The notes beneath the pieces were generated by a model. The model did not search any database. It saw nothing but the letters and a program-made list of their open reading frames with translations, and was not told the DNA's origin. This document shows, in pieces, positions 29,054 to 36,078 of a stretch of DNA of 64,000 nucleotides. The position numbers were made by a program, and so were the translations under genes. Numbering within the stretch: the stretch's first letter is position 1; each line of letters starts with the position of its first letter. The DNA comes from an uncultured Arthrobacter sp. (lineage in GTDB: Bacteria > Actinomycetota > Actinomycetes > Actinomycetales > Micrococcaceae): contig NZ_CANLSZ010000005.1 in NCBI RefSeq assembly GCF_947493765.1, positions 62,001-126,000 on the forward strand, given 5' to 3'.

Positions 29054-29866
29054 TCACCTTTGCGGCGAATGCGACGCCAGTGCTGCAGTGACGAGACGGA
29101 TGAACTGATCCGGTTGATTGACCAGGAGGTTCCGACTCACACGAAGGATCGGTACACCTCTGGTGGTGAGCAGGTTCCAACGGCGCCGGTCCTCCTCGAA
29201 TTCACGGCGTTCGCTGTGGAACTCGCGTCCATCCGCTTCGATGCCCAGGACACCATCCACGAACAGGTCTATTCGCCCGACTCCTCCGACGTGTACCTGC
29301 GATGCCACGGTGAAACCCGCCTGGACGAGGTGGTACCGAGCGACTGTTTCGAGAACGGACTGGGAGTGAGGATCGATCAGCTCGATCACGCGCCTGAGCG
29401 CACCGGCTCTCCGGCTCCTGGCGATGGTTCTCAACTCGGCGAGATCGACCAATCCGAGCACGACGGCCGACTCGATGATGCACAGGGCGTCGAGTTCAGG
29501 GACGCAGCGGGCACACTGGGCGCAGATGGACAGCGTCGAGAGGGGAAGCCTGGCGCGGTGGACGCGTAAGCGGCTGCTCGGCACGAGTCCGCCGTGGTCG
29601 ACGCTGACATGCAGGAGGGTCGGAGGCCGCAACACCCATAGCCCGCGCTGCTGGGCTGCACTGATGCAGGACAACTCGGCTCCTGCACAGCGCGCTTCCA
29701 GGAGTTCCCCGTTTCCACCGGGCAGGGCATAAATACCCCTCGCGGCGCGGACGACCAGCTCTCCACTGCACGCGCGGGCGAGCGCGGTTGTACTCGCTCC
29801 GGCGGCGACGAGCTCGCGTGTCCGTGCCACTCCTCCCAGCTTCACGAGCACCTCGACAACATCCAT
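29054..29866 (-). CDS. AbiEi-like winged-helix / DUF559 (Vsr-like) nuclease-fold protein
   Basis: The N-terminal part of this 270-residue protein (about 1-60, EVLVKLGGVARTRELVAAG ... RAARGIYALPG) resembles the winged helix of AbiEi-type antitoxins. The C-terminal part (about 185-255) carries a PD-(D/E)XK-like pattern: IDLFVDGVLGIEADGREFHS, then REFEEDRRRWNLLTTRGVPILRV, as in DUF559 and Vsr-related proteins. A cysteine pair (ICAQCARC) lies in the middle. Such proteins are frequent in actinobacteria but uncharacterised. No AbiEii toxin partner is adjacent, so it does not look like a normal toxin-antitoxin pair. It stands alone between two hairpin-repeat arrays and separates the two arms of the paa cluster, which suggests an insertion or a repeat-linked element. 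Confidence 0.75.
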   Translation of the reverse strand: MDVVEVLVKLGGVARTRELVAAGASTTALARACSGELVVRAARGIYALPGGNGELLEARCAGAELSCISAAQQRGLWVLRPPTLLHVSVDHGGLVPSSRLRVHRARLPLSTLSICAQCARCVPELDALCIIESAVVLGLVDLAELRTIARSRRAGALRRVIELIDPHSQSVLETVARYHLVQAGFTVASQVHVGGVGRIDLFVDGVLGIEADGREFHSERREFEEDRRRWNLLTTRGVPILRVSRNLLVNQPDQFIRLVTAALASHSPQR

Positions 29867-29969
29867 GTGCCAAGCCTGTCCTGCTGAGGGGAAGCGGCGC
29901 TGCGCCGGTCAAGCTATGTGGACATCGTTTCTGCCCCAGTGTCCAACGACGACGGTAAGAGAGGACCGT

Positions 29970-30502
29970 CGATCCCACCGTGCCTGGCCGAGCAACGGGA
30001 ACGAGGAGCGCGCAGTGCGGTCGATCCCATCGGGCGGGTAGAGCAGCGGGAAGGAACGATCATTCCAACCATGCCGGGCCCGCGGGGCGGTGGGAGGGTG
30101 CAGCCACGGAGGGTCGATCTCATCGGACGAGGCCCAGCTGTGGGGGCGCCCTTTCGGGTAGTCGAATCGAGTGGATGTGACCGATCAGTGGGAGCGAGAG
30201 GGCGAGAGTCGGTCGATCCCATTGGCCCAAGCCGACCGGTGGGAACGAGGAGCGCGGCGGATGCTCCACCACCAGGGACTTGACCCCTCGATCCCAGCGT
30301 TCGACGGCGGTTGCCGGGAAGGAAGGGTCGATCCCACTGGTCGAGGCCCAGTGGTGGGAGGGAGGCCGTCCCCGTCGGTCGATCCCACTGGTCGAGGCCC
30401 AGTGGTGGGAGGGACGCCGGCCCGCACGGTCGATCCCACCGGTCGACGCCGAGCAGTGGGAAGGAACGGTCGTTCCCACCGTACGACGCCGAACGGTGGG
30501 AA
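29970..30502. repeat. Array B: about 11 imperfect palindromic (hairpin) repeats
   Basis: Copies of the array A unit start near 29970, 30022, 30061, 30115, 30163, 30214, 30299, 30329, 30380, 30431 and 30471, most about 40 or 51 bp apart. The units at 30329 and 30380 are nearly identical over their first 35 bp, a recent duplication. The last unit has perfect 11-bp arms (GTTCCCACCGT at 30471-30481 with ACGGTGGGAAC at 30492-30502). Loops again read TCGACGCCGA or ACGACGCCGA, in the same orientation as array A. No gene is supported in 29867-30569. Confidence 0.88.
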
Positions 30503-30569
30503 CGAGGAGCGCGCAGGGACCCGAACAGCCCCGAACCCAACAACCTGACCCCGGAAACGCCCGAACGGG

Positions 30570-31184
30570 CTAGCGGCAGTGCAGGCCGTCGAAGACCATC
30601 AGGATGATGTCGTCGGCCAGCTTCTGGGCGGTCAGGGGTCCGCCCGGCCGGTACCACTCGACGATGGAGTTGATGGTCCCGAAGATGAACCGCGTGGTGG
30701 TCCTCGGGTCGATGTCCCCGCGGAGTGAGCCCTCCTGCCGGGCGGCGTCGACGAGGGCCGCGACCTCCCGGTCGAACGTGCGCCGCCGGTCCAGCGCCTC
30801 CCGCTCGATCTCCGTGTTGCCGCGCAGCCGGAGCAGGAGCGTCACGAACGGCAGGCGCTCGGTGAGGACGCCGATGGTGCCGCGCAGCACGAACTCGAGG
30901 CGCGCGTCCGCGGCACCGGAACCGGCACGCTCGTCCTCCAGGATCGACTCGAGTCCGCCGAGCGCGTGGTCCAGCGCCAGCCGCAGCAGATCGCCCTTCG
31001 AGGGGACGTGGTGGTAGATGGCGGACTTGCTGATGCCCAGTTCCTCGGCGAGCATGCCCATGGACGTCGCCTCGTACCCGTAGCGGTTGAAGGCTGCGAC
31101 GGCGACGGCGAGTACGGACTGCTGGTCGTACCCGGGTCTGCCGCGGCGGGCAGCGGGTGCGGATACGGGGCCGACGGCAGTCAT
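30570..31184 (-). CDS. paaR: TetR-family regulator of phenylacetate catabolism (PaaR-like)
   Basis: The 204-residue product has an N-terminal TetR helix-turn-helix (VLAVAVAAFNRYGYEATSMGMLAEELGISKSAIYHHVPSKGDLL written as separate helices, about residues 20-65). An all-alpha ligand-binding half follows. ATG 31184 (MTAVGPVSAP) is the family-like start; the frame is open to 31241 but would run into the operator. It is divergent from paaABCDE, and three copies of one operator type flank it and the thiolase operon. PaaR proteins are repressors released by phenylacetyl-CoA; that role is carried over by analogy. Confidence 0.87.
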   Translation of the reverse strand: MTAVGPVSAPAARRGRPGYDQQSVLAVAVAAFNRYGYEATSMGMLAEELGISKSAIYHHVPSKGDLLRLALDHALGGLESILEDERAGSGAADARLEFVLRGTIGVLTERLPFVTLLLRLRGNTEIEREALDRRRTFDREVAALVDAARQEGSLRGDIDPRTTTRFIFGTINSIVEWYRPGGPLTAQKLADDIILMVFDGLHCR

Positions 31185-31200
31185 GGAGCCATTTTCGCAT

Positions 31201-31217
31201 GAACGATCGGTCGGTTT
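31201..31217. promoter_or_regulatory. Operator half of the paaR-paaA divergent region
   Basis: GAACGATCGGTCGGTTT matches the sites at 23096 and 31252 at most positions (GAACGA-C-GTCGGT core). It lies between the paaR start and the -35 box of paaA, as expected for autoregulation of paaR. Confidence 0.6.
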
Positions 31218-31221
31218 GACA

Positions 31222-31251
31222 TTGACTGGCCCGAAGAGCACTCCCTATACT
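31222..31251 (+). promoter_or_regulatory. paaA promoter
   Basis: TTGACT (31222-31227) and TATACT (31246-31251) are separated by 18 bp, a near-consensus vegetative promoter. Transcription would begin close to 31258, inside the downstream operator. Confidence 0.7.
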
Positions 31252-31270
31252 GAACGAACGGTCGGTAATT
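31252..31270. promoter_or_regulatory. TetR-type operator over the paaA transcription start
   Basis: GAACGAACGGTCGGTAATT starts directly after the -10 box. It differs from the thiolase-operon site at 23096-23114 by one base. Its position would let a bound repressor block transcription of paaABCDE. Confidence 0.72.
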
Positions 31271-31303
31271 AAGCCGGGCGTCCAGACGAACGAGGTAGAC
31301 ACC

Positions 31304-32284
31304 ATGACGACCACAGCGATCGACGCGGGTAGCCGCGTGGACGAGGACACTGCCGGAGAGCAGCTCTTCAACGAACTCATCGCACAGGACTCCCGGATCG
31401 AGCCGCGCGACTGGATGCCTGCGGACTACCGCAAGGCCCTCACGCGGCAGATCTCCCAGCACGCGCACTCCGAGATCATCGGCATGCAGCCGGAGGCGAA
31501 CTGGATCACGCGGGCTCCCTCCCTCAAGCGCAAGGCCGTCCTCATGGCCAAGGTCCAGGACGAGGCGGGCCACGGTCTGTACCTCTACTCGGCCGCCGAG
31601 ACCCTTGGGACGCCGCGCGACAAGATGACCGAGGACCTCATCGCCGGCAAGGCCCGCTACTCGAGCATCTTCAACTACCCCGTACGCACCTGGGCAGACA
31701 TCGGGGCCATCGGCTGGCTCGTCGACGGTGCGGCCATCTGCAACCAGGTGCCCCTCTGCCGTGCCTCCTACGGCCCGTACGGGCGTGCGATGGTGCGTGT
31801 CTGCAAGGAGGAGTCGTTCCACCAGCGGCAGGGCTTCGAGATCCTGCTCGAGCTGGCCAACGGCACCCCCGAGCAGCGCGCCATGGCCCAGGACGCCGTG
31901 AACCGCTGGTACGCGCCCTCGCTCATGATGTTCGGCCCACCCGACGAGGACTCGCCGAACTCGCAGAAGTCGATGGAGTGGAAGATCAAGCGCTTCTCGA
32001 ACGACGAACTGCGCTCGCGCTTCGTGGGCATGATGGTCGAGCAGGTCAAGGTGCTGGGCCTGGAGCTCCCGGACAAGGAGATCCGCTATAACGACGAGAC
32101 TGGCCGCTGGGAGCACGGACCCCTCGACTGGAACGAGTTCAAGGAGGTCCTCGCCGGACGCGGCCCCTGCAACGCCCAGCGCATGGAGCGCAGGCGCGAG
32201 GCCCACGAGGACGGCGCCTGGGTGCGCGAGGCCGCAGCGGCCTACGCCGAGAAGCAGGCCCTCAAGTACGCGCAGGCGGCTTAG
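31304..32284 (+). CDS. paaA: 1,2-phenylacetyl-CoA epoxidase, catalytic subunit PaaA
   Basis: This 326-residue ferritin-like di-iron subunit epoxidises the phenylacetyl-CoA ring using O2. Both iron-binding helices are visible: [16 protein letters not shown] (E-x2-H) near residues 85-100 and [16 protein letters not shown] near 166-181. GAGGT precedes the ATG. It is the first gene of paaABCDE, with a consensus promoter and an operator over the start site. Its TAG directly abuts the GTG of paaB. Confidence 0.97.
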   Translation: MTTTAIDAGSRVDEDTAGEQLFNELIAQDSRIEPRDWMPADYRKALTRQISQHAHSEIIGMQPEANWITRAPSLKRKAVLMAKVQDEAGHGLYLYSAAETLGTPRDKMTEDLIAGKARYSSIFNYPVRTWADIGAIGWLVDGAAICNQVPLCRASYGPYGRAMVRVCKEESFHQRQGFEILLELANGTPEQRAMAQDAVNRWYAPSLMMFGPPDEDSPNSQKSMEWKIKRFSNDELRSRFVGMMVEQVKVLGLELPDKEIRYNDETGRWEHGPLDWNEFKEVLAGRGPCNAQRMERRREAHEDGAWVREAAAAYAEKQALKYAQAA

Positions 32285-32632
32285 GTGACCGGCGGATCGA
32301 CCACGGGCGACGACGGCGCGAAGGCACCGTCGTCGGGCCCGCAGGAGCCCCGCGCGGCCTGGCCGCTGTGGGAGGTGTTCGTGCGATCCTCGCGCGGACT
32401 CTCGCACGTGCATGCCGGTTCGCTGCATGCCCCTGACGCGCAGATGGCCGTCCGGAACGCCCGAGACCTGTACACGCGGCGCAACGAGGGCGTGAGCCTG
32501 TGGGTGGTGCCGGCGACGTCTATCGTCACCAGTGATCCCGACTCGAAGGACCAGTTCTTCGAGTCCCCGCAGGGCAAGGACTACCGCCACGCCACCTACT
32601 ACACGAAGAGCGAGGGAGTGAAGCACCTGTGA
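32285..32632 (+). CDS. paaB: 1,2-phenylacetyl-CoA epoxidase subunit PaaB
   Basis: PaaB is a small structural subunit that links PaaA-PaaC dimers in the multicomponent epoxidase. The 115-residue product has the conserved WPLWEVFVRSSRGLSHVHAGSLHAPDAQMA segment (about residues 26-55). LWVVPATSI and the C-terminal SPQGKDYRHATYY are also present. The first 25 residues are a variable, Gly/Ser-rich extension. GTG 32285 follows paaA with no gap, and the stop overlaps the paaC start by four bases. Confidence 0.95.
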   Translation: MTGGSTTGDDGAKAPSSGPQEPRAAWPLWEVFVRSSRGLSHVHAGSLHAPDAQMAVRNARDLYTRRNEGVSLWVVPATSIVTSDPDSKDQFFESPQGKDYRHATYYTKSEGVKHL

Positions 32633-33453
32633 GCGAGGCCAACGCCAGCGCCACGCGCATCACCCCGGGCAACGCACTGCGCCCCGAGGACATCGCGCTC
32701 CTGGAGACCAAGCCCGCCGACGCCGTCGCGCAGTACGCCCTCGGGCTCGGCGACGACGCCCTGATCCTGGCGCAGCGCCTGGGCTGGTGGATCTCCCGGG
32801 CCCCCGAGCTCGAGGAGGACGTGGCCCTCGGGAACATCGCGCTCGACCAGATCGGCCACGCCCGCTCGTTCCTCACCTACGCGGGTCGCGCGTGGGACAA
32901 GACCGAGGACGATCTCGCCTACTTCCGCCGCGAGCCCGAGTTCCGCTCAGTGCATCTCGTGGAGCAGCCCAACGGGGACTTCGCCCGCACCATCGCACGC
33001 CAGTTTGTCGTCGCGCTGTACCAGTGGGAGCTGTACTCGCGCCTGGTGGACTCCAGCGATCCGACCCTCGCCGCGATCGCCGCGAAGGCCGTCAAGGAAG
33101 TGGACTACCACCGCGACCACAGCATCCAGTGGATCCTGCGCCTCGCGCAGGGGACCGACGAGTCGCGCCGTCGGATGATCGCCGGCCTGAAGCTCACCTG
33201 GCCCTACGTGGAGGAGCTCTTCACGGATCACCCGCTCATCGACGAGCTCGGGGACGTCGCCGCGCGTCCCAGCAGTCTCCGTCCGTCCTTCGACGAGGCG
33301 GTGAAGCTGGTGCTCGACGAGGCCGAACTGGAGCTGCCCGACGTGCCCGGCGCCATCGGCGGTGGCCGGCAGGGCCTCCACAGCGAGCATCTGGGCTACA
33401 TCCTCGCGGAGCTGCAGGTCCTGGCGCGCGAGTACCCCGGAGCGTCGTGGTGA
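32629..33453 (+). CDS. paaC: 1,2-phenylacetyl-CoA epoxidase subunit PaaC
   Basis: PaaC is the 274-residue ferritin-like structural partner of PaaA. It shows ALGLGDDALILAQRLGWWISRAPELEEDVALGNIALDQIGHARS (described here in part: GDDALILAQRLGW, then LEEDVALGNIALDQIGHA) and the KEVDYHRDHSIQWILRLAQGT segment. PaaC lacks a working iron site in characterised enzymes. It starts with GTG inside the paaB stop (GTGA), and the downstream paaD starts the same way. Confidence 0.95.
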   Translation: MSEANASATRITPGNALRPEDIALLETKPADAVAQYALGLGDDALILAQRLGWWISRAPELEEDVALGNIALDQIGHARSFLTYAGRAWDKTEDDLAYFRREPEFRSVHLVEQPNGDFARTIARQFVVALYQWELYSRLVDSSDPTLAAIAAKAVKEVDYHRDHSIQWILRLAQGTDESRRRMIAGLKLTWPYVEELFTDHPLIDELGDVAARPSSLRPSFDEAVKLVLDEAELELPDVPGAIGGGRQGLHSEHLGYILAELQVLAREYPGASW

Positions 33454-33959
33454 CCGTCGAGCAGCTGCGGCCCTCGACGCCCACGGACGCCGCGGTGTGG
33501 GACATCGCCGCGACGGTGTGCGACCCCGAGATCCCCGTGCTCACCATCGAGGACCTGGGGATCCTGCGTGCGGCCCACGTGGCCGAGACCGGTCAGGTCG
33601 AGGTGACCATCACTCCTACGTACTCCGGGTGCCCCGCCATGGACGCCATCCGCGACGACGTCACCACCGCGCTGGGAGGTGCAGGGTACGACGACGTCGC
33701 CGTGCGCCTCGTCCTCGCGCCGGCCTGGACCACCGACTGGATGAGCGAGGACGGCAAGGCCAAGCTCGAGGAGTACGGCATCGCCCCGCCCACCGGCACC
33801 GCGGCCGCAGGTCCCGTCCGTGTGGGACTCAGCGTCAAGTGCCCGCAGTGCTCGTCGCTGAACACGCGCGAGCTGACCCGCTTCGGTTCCACGTCCTGCA
33901 AGGCGCTGTACGTCTGCGGCGACTGCAAGGAACCCTTCGACTACTTCAAGGTGCACTGA
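33450..33959 (+). CDS. paaD: PaaD, epoxidase maturation factor (MIP18/DUF59 family)
   Basis: The 169-residue protein has an N-terminal DUF59 domain with VCDPEIPVLTIEDLGIL and the conserved Cys motif YSGCPAMDAI, used in Fe-S cluster handling. A C-terminal four-cysteine knuckle (VKCPQCSSLNT ... TSCKALYVCGDCKEPFDYF) is also present. PaaD is needed to assemble an active epoxidase or its reductase. GTG 33450 overlaps the paaC stop (GTGA); an adjacent in-frame GTG at 33447 is the only close alternative. Confidence 0.94.
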   Translation: MTVEQLRPSTPTDAAVWDIAATVCDPEIPVLTIEDLGILRAAHVAETGQVEVTITPTYSGCPAMDAIRDDVTTALGGAGYDDVAVRLVLAPAWTTDWMSEDGKAKLEEYGIAPPTGTAAAGPVRVGLSVKCPQCSSLNTRELTRFGSTSCKALYVCGDCKEPFDYFKVH

Positions 33960-35089
33960 TGGCCGTTGTCCTCGCCCCCTCCACGAAGCGGCGGAGCGCC
34001 TTCCACGCACTCACGGTCCGCGAGGTCCGCCGTCTGACCGACGACGCCGTCGAGGTCACCCTCGACGTCCCGGCCGAGCTGCAGGACGCCTACGACTACC
34101 TTCCCGGACAGTACGTGGCGCTGAGGACCACGCTCGACGTCGACGGCGAACCGAAGGAGGTTCGCCGCAGCTACTCGATCTGCGCGGATCCCCGGCCGGG
34201 TGAGCTGCGGGTCGCCGTCAAACGGGACCTCGGCGGGGTCTTCTCCACGTGGGCCAACGAGTCGCTGAAGCCCGGGGACACCCTGGAGGCCATGAGCCCG
34301 CTGGGCCAGTTCACCCCGCGCACGACGCCGGGGGACCAGGCCGTCTCGCTGGTCGCCGTCGCGGCCGGGTCCGGCATCACACCGGTGATCTCGATCGCCC
34401 GGTCCATGCTCGCGGCCGGACCGAACGTCCGCTTCGACCTCGTGTACGCGAACAAGGCGGCGATGGACGTGATGTTCCTCGAGGAGCTGGCCGATCTGAA
34501 GGACCGCTACCCGTCCCGGTTCGCCGTGCACCACGTCCTGTCCCGGGAGCAGCGCATCTCCCCGCTGCTCTCCGGCCGTATCGACTCCGAGAAGCTGGAG
34601 AGGCTGCTGGCATCGGTGCTGCCGGCCGATCAGGTGGACGAGTGGTTCCTGTGCGGACCGTTCGAGCTGGTGCAGCTGTGCCGCGACTCCCTGGCCGCGC
34701 GCGGTGTGGAGGCCGAGAAGATCCGCTTCGAACTGTTCACCACCGGCGAGCCCGCGCGCCCCGAGGGGAACATCGGGCGTCCCGTGGTCGCGGACGAGAG
34801 CGGTGAGAGCTACACGATCTCCTTCAATCTCGACGGGCTGAAGGGCTCCGTCCAGAGCCCCACCCATGCGCGCGAGTCGATCCTCAACGCAGCGCTGCGG
34901 GTGCGTCCCGACGTGCCCTTCGCCTGCGCCGGCGGGGTCTGCGGCACCTGCCGGGCCAAGGTGGTCGAGGGGACGGTGGAGATGGCGGAGAACTACGCCC
35001 TCGAGCCCGACGAGGTGGCCAACGGCTTCATCCTGACCTGTCAGGCCCACCCCACCAGCGACGCCGTGTCCGTCGACTACGACGCCTAG
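33959..35089 (+). CDS. paaE: 1,2-phenylacetyl-CoA epoxidase reductase subunit PaaE
   Basis: The 376-residue reductase carries electrons from NADPH through FAD and a 2Fe-2S centre to PaaA. The FAD motif RRSYSICADP comes first, then the NAD(P)-binding region VAAGSGITPVISIARSML. A C-terminal plant-type ferredoxin domain has cysteines in CAGGVCGTCRAKV and FILTCQAHP. Its ATG shares one base with the paaD stop, so the five epoxidase genes are one tightly coupled operon. Confidence 0.95.
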   Translation: MAVVLAPSTKRRSAFHALTVREVRRLTDDAVEVTLDVPAELQDAYDYLPGQYVALRTTLDVDGEPKEVRRSYSICADPRPGELRVAVKRDLGGVFSTWANESLKPGDTLEAMSPLGQFTPRTTPGDQAVSLVAVAAGSGITPVISIARSMLAAGPNVRFDLVYANKAAMDVMFLEELADLKDRYPSRFAVHHVLSREQRISPLLSGRIDSEKLERLLASVLPADQVDEWFLCGPFELVQLCRDSLAARGVEAEKIRFELFTTGEPARPEGNIGRPVVADESGESYTISFNLDGLKGSVQSPTHARESILNAALRVRPDVPFACAGGVCGTCRAKVVEGTVEMAENYALEPDEVANGFILTCQAHPTSDAVSVDYDA

Positions 35090-35099
35090 GAGAACACCC

Positions 35100-35990
35100 A
35101 TGCCCGCCGAAGCAACCTCCGTGAGCCACGACGGGAAGGCCCCGGACGAGAAGACCCCGACCGAGAAGACCCACGACGAGAAGGCCCCGGACGAGAAGAC
35201 CGGCGGCGGCATGATCCGGCTGACGATCGCCGACGGCATCGCCGAGGTGGTCCTCGATGCCCCGTACCGGCTCAATGCCGTCGACACGCAGGCACTCGAC
35301 GACCTCTCGGCGGCGTATGACGACGCCGCAGCCGGCGTGCGCGAGGGGACGGTGCGGACGCTGGTCCTGCGCGGCGAGGGCCGGGCCTTCTGCGCCGGTC
35401 GCAATCTCGGCACGGTCGAACCGGGGAACGACGACGCCTTCGGGTTCCTCGACACCACGCTGACGCCACTGCTGCGGAAGATGGCGGGCTTCCCGGCTCC
35501 CACCTTCGCCGCCGCGCAGGGAGCGTGCCTCGGCGTCGGGCTCGGGCTGCTGATCGCGACCGATGTGGTGTACGTGGCGGAGAACGCGAAGATCGGCTCG
35601 CCCTTCGCGAACCTGGGGCTCGTGCTGGACTCGGGCGGGCACTGGCTGTTCATGGAGCGTCTCGGCGCGCACCGGGCCCTGGATCTCATCTACACGGGCG
35701 ATCTCATGAGCGGCACCGAGGCCGTCACTGGCGGCCTCTTCAGCCGGGCGATGCCTGCCGACGGGTTGCTCGACTTCACCCGGGGCAAGGCGGCCCGCGC
35801 CGCGAGCGGCCCCCGGCAGGCGCACGTGTCCTCGAAGCAGCTCATCAACCGGATCCGCGACGAACGCCTGGGACTCTGGGACGCCATCAGCGGCGAGAAC
35901 GACGCGCAGGCCGTACTCGCCGCCTCCGACGACTACCGGGAGGGCCTCGAAGCCTTCCGCGAGAAGCGGGCGCCCCGCTTCGGGGCCTGA
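35100..35990 (+). CDS. paaG: 2-(1,2-epoxy-1,2-dihydrophenyl)acetyl-CoA isomerase (PaaG-like)
   Basis: This crotonase-fold protein has GRAFCAGRNLG and QGACLGVGLGLLIATDVVYVAE as oxyanion-hole segments, followed by FANLGLVLDSGGHWLFMERLG. An Asp is present at the position used in PaaG-type isomerases (LVLDSGG). It would turn the ring epoxide into oxepin-CoA, the substrate of PaaZ. From ATG 35100 it has 296 residues. The first 37 form a charged repeat of KAPDEKT/KTPTEKT type not expected in the family. ATG 35211 (MIRLTIADG) would remove it and start at the fold, but has no clear ribosome-binding site. Confidence 0.85.
   Translation: MPAEATSVSHDGKAPDEKTPTEKTHDEKAPDEKTGGGMIRLTIADGIAEVVLDAPYRLNAVDTQALDDLSAAYDDAAAGVREGTVRTLVLRGEGRAFCAGRNLGTVEPGNDDAFGFLDTTLTPLLRKMAGFPAPTFAAAQGACLGVGLGLLIATDVVYVAENAKIGSPFANLGLVLDSGGHWLFMERLGAHRALDLIYTGDLMSGTEAVTGGLFSRAMPADGLLDFTRGKAARAASGPRQAHVSSKQLINRIRDERLGLWDAISGENDAQAVLAASDDYREGLEAFREKRAPRFGA
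35972..35986 (+). terminator. Short GC hairpin at the end of the paaABCDEG operon
   Basis: GCCCCG and CGGGGC flank CTT at the very end of paaG, just before its stop. A second arm pair (GTCCACC 36000-36006, GGTGGAC 36031-36037) follows before the convergent amidase gene. No T run is present; termination is only a possibility. Confidence 0.3.
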
Positions 35991-36078
35991 GGCCGGGAGG
36001 TCCACCTGCCGCAGCCGGCGGCGCCCGTCCGGTGGACCCGGCGCGCGGCGTTCCGCTCGTCCGTGCTGCGGACTCCTG

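Noticed and set aside
29054-29866. Complete type IV toxin-antitoxin pair
   Set aside because: No AbiEii-like nucleotidyltransferase gene lies on either side; both flanks are repeats.
28432-30502. CRISPR array
   Set aside because: Units are imperfect and the segments between them are related to each other rather than unique; spacing is not constant and no Cas gene is present.
29918-31380. Long open frames across array B, on both strands
   Set aside because: They translate the hairpin repeats (for example repeated GRSHRS- or IPLVEAQWW-type strings) and run into paaR in the wrong frame.
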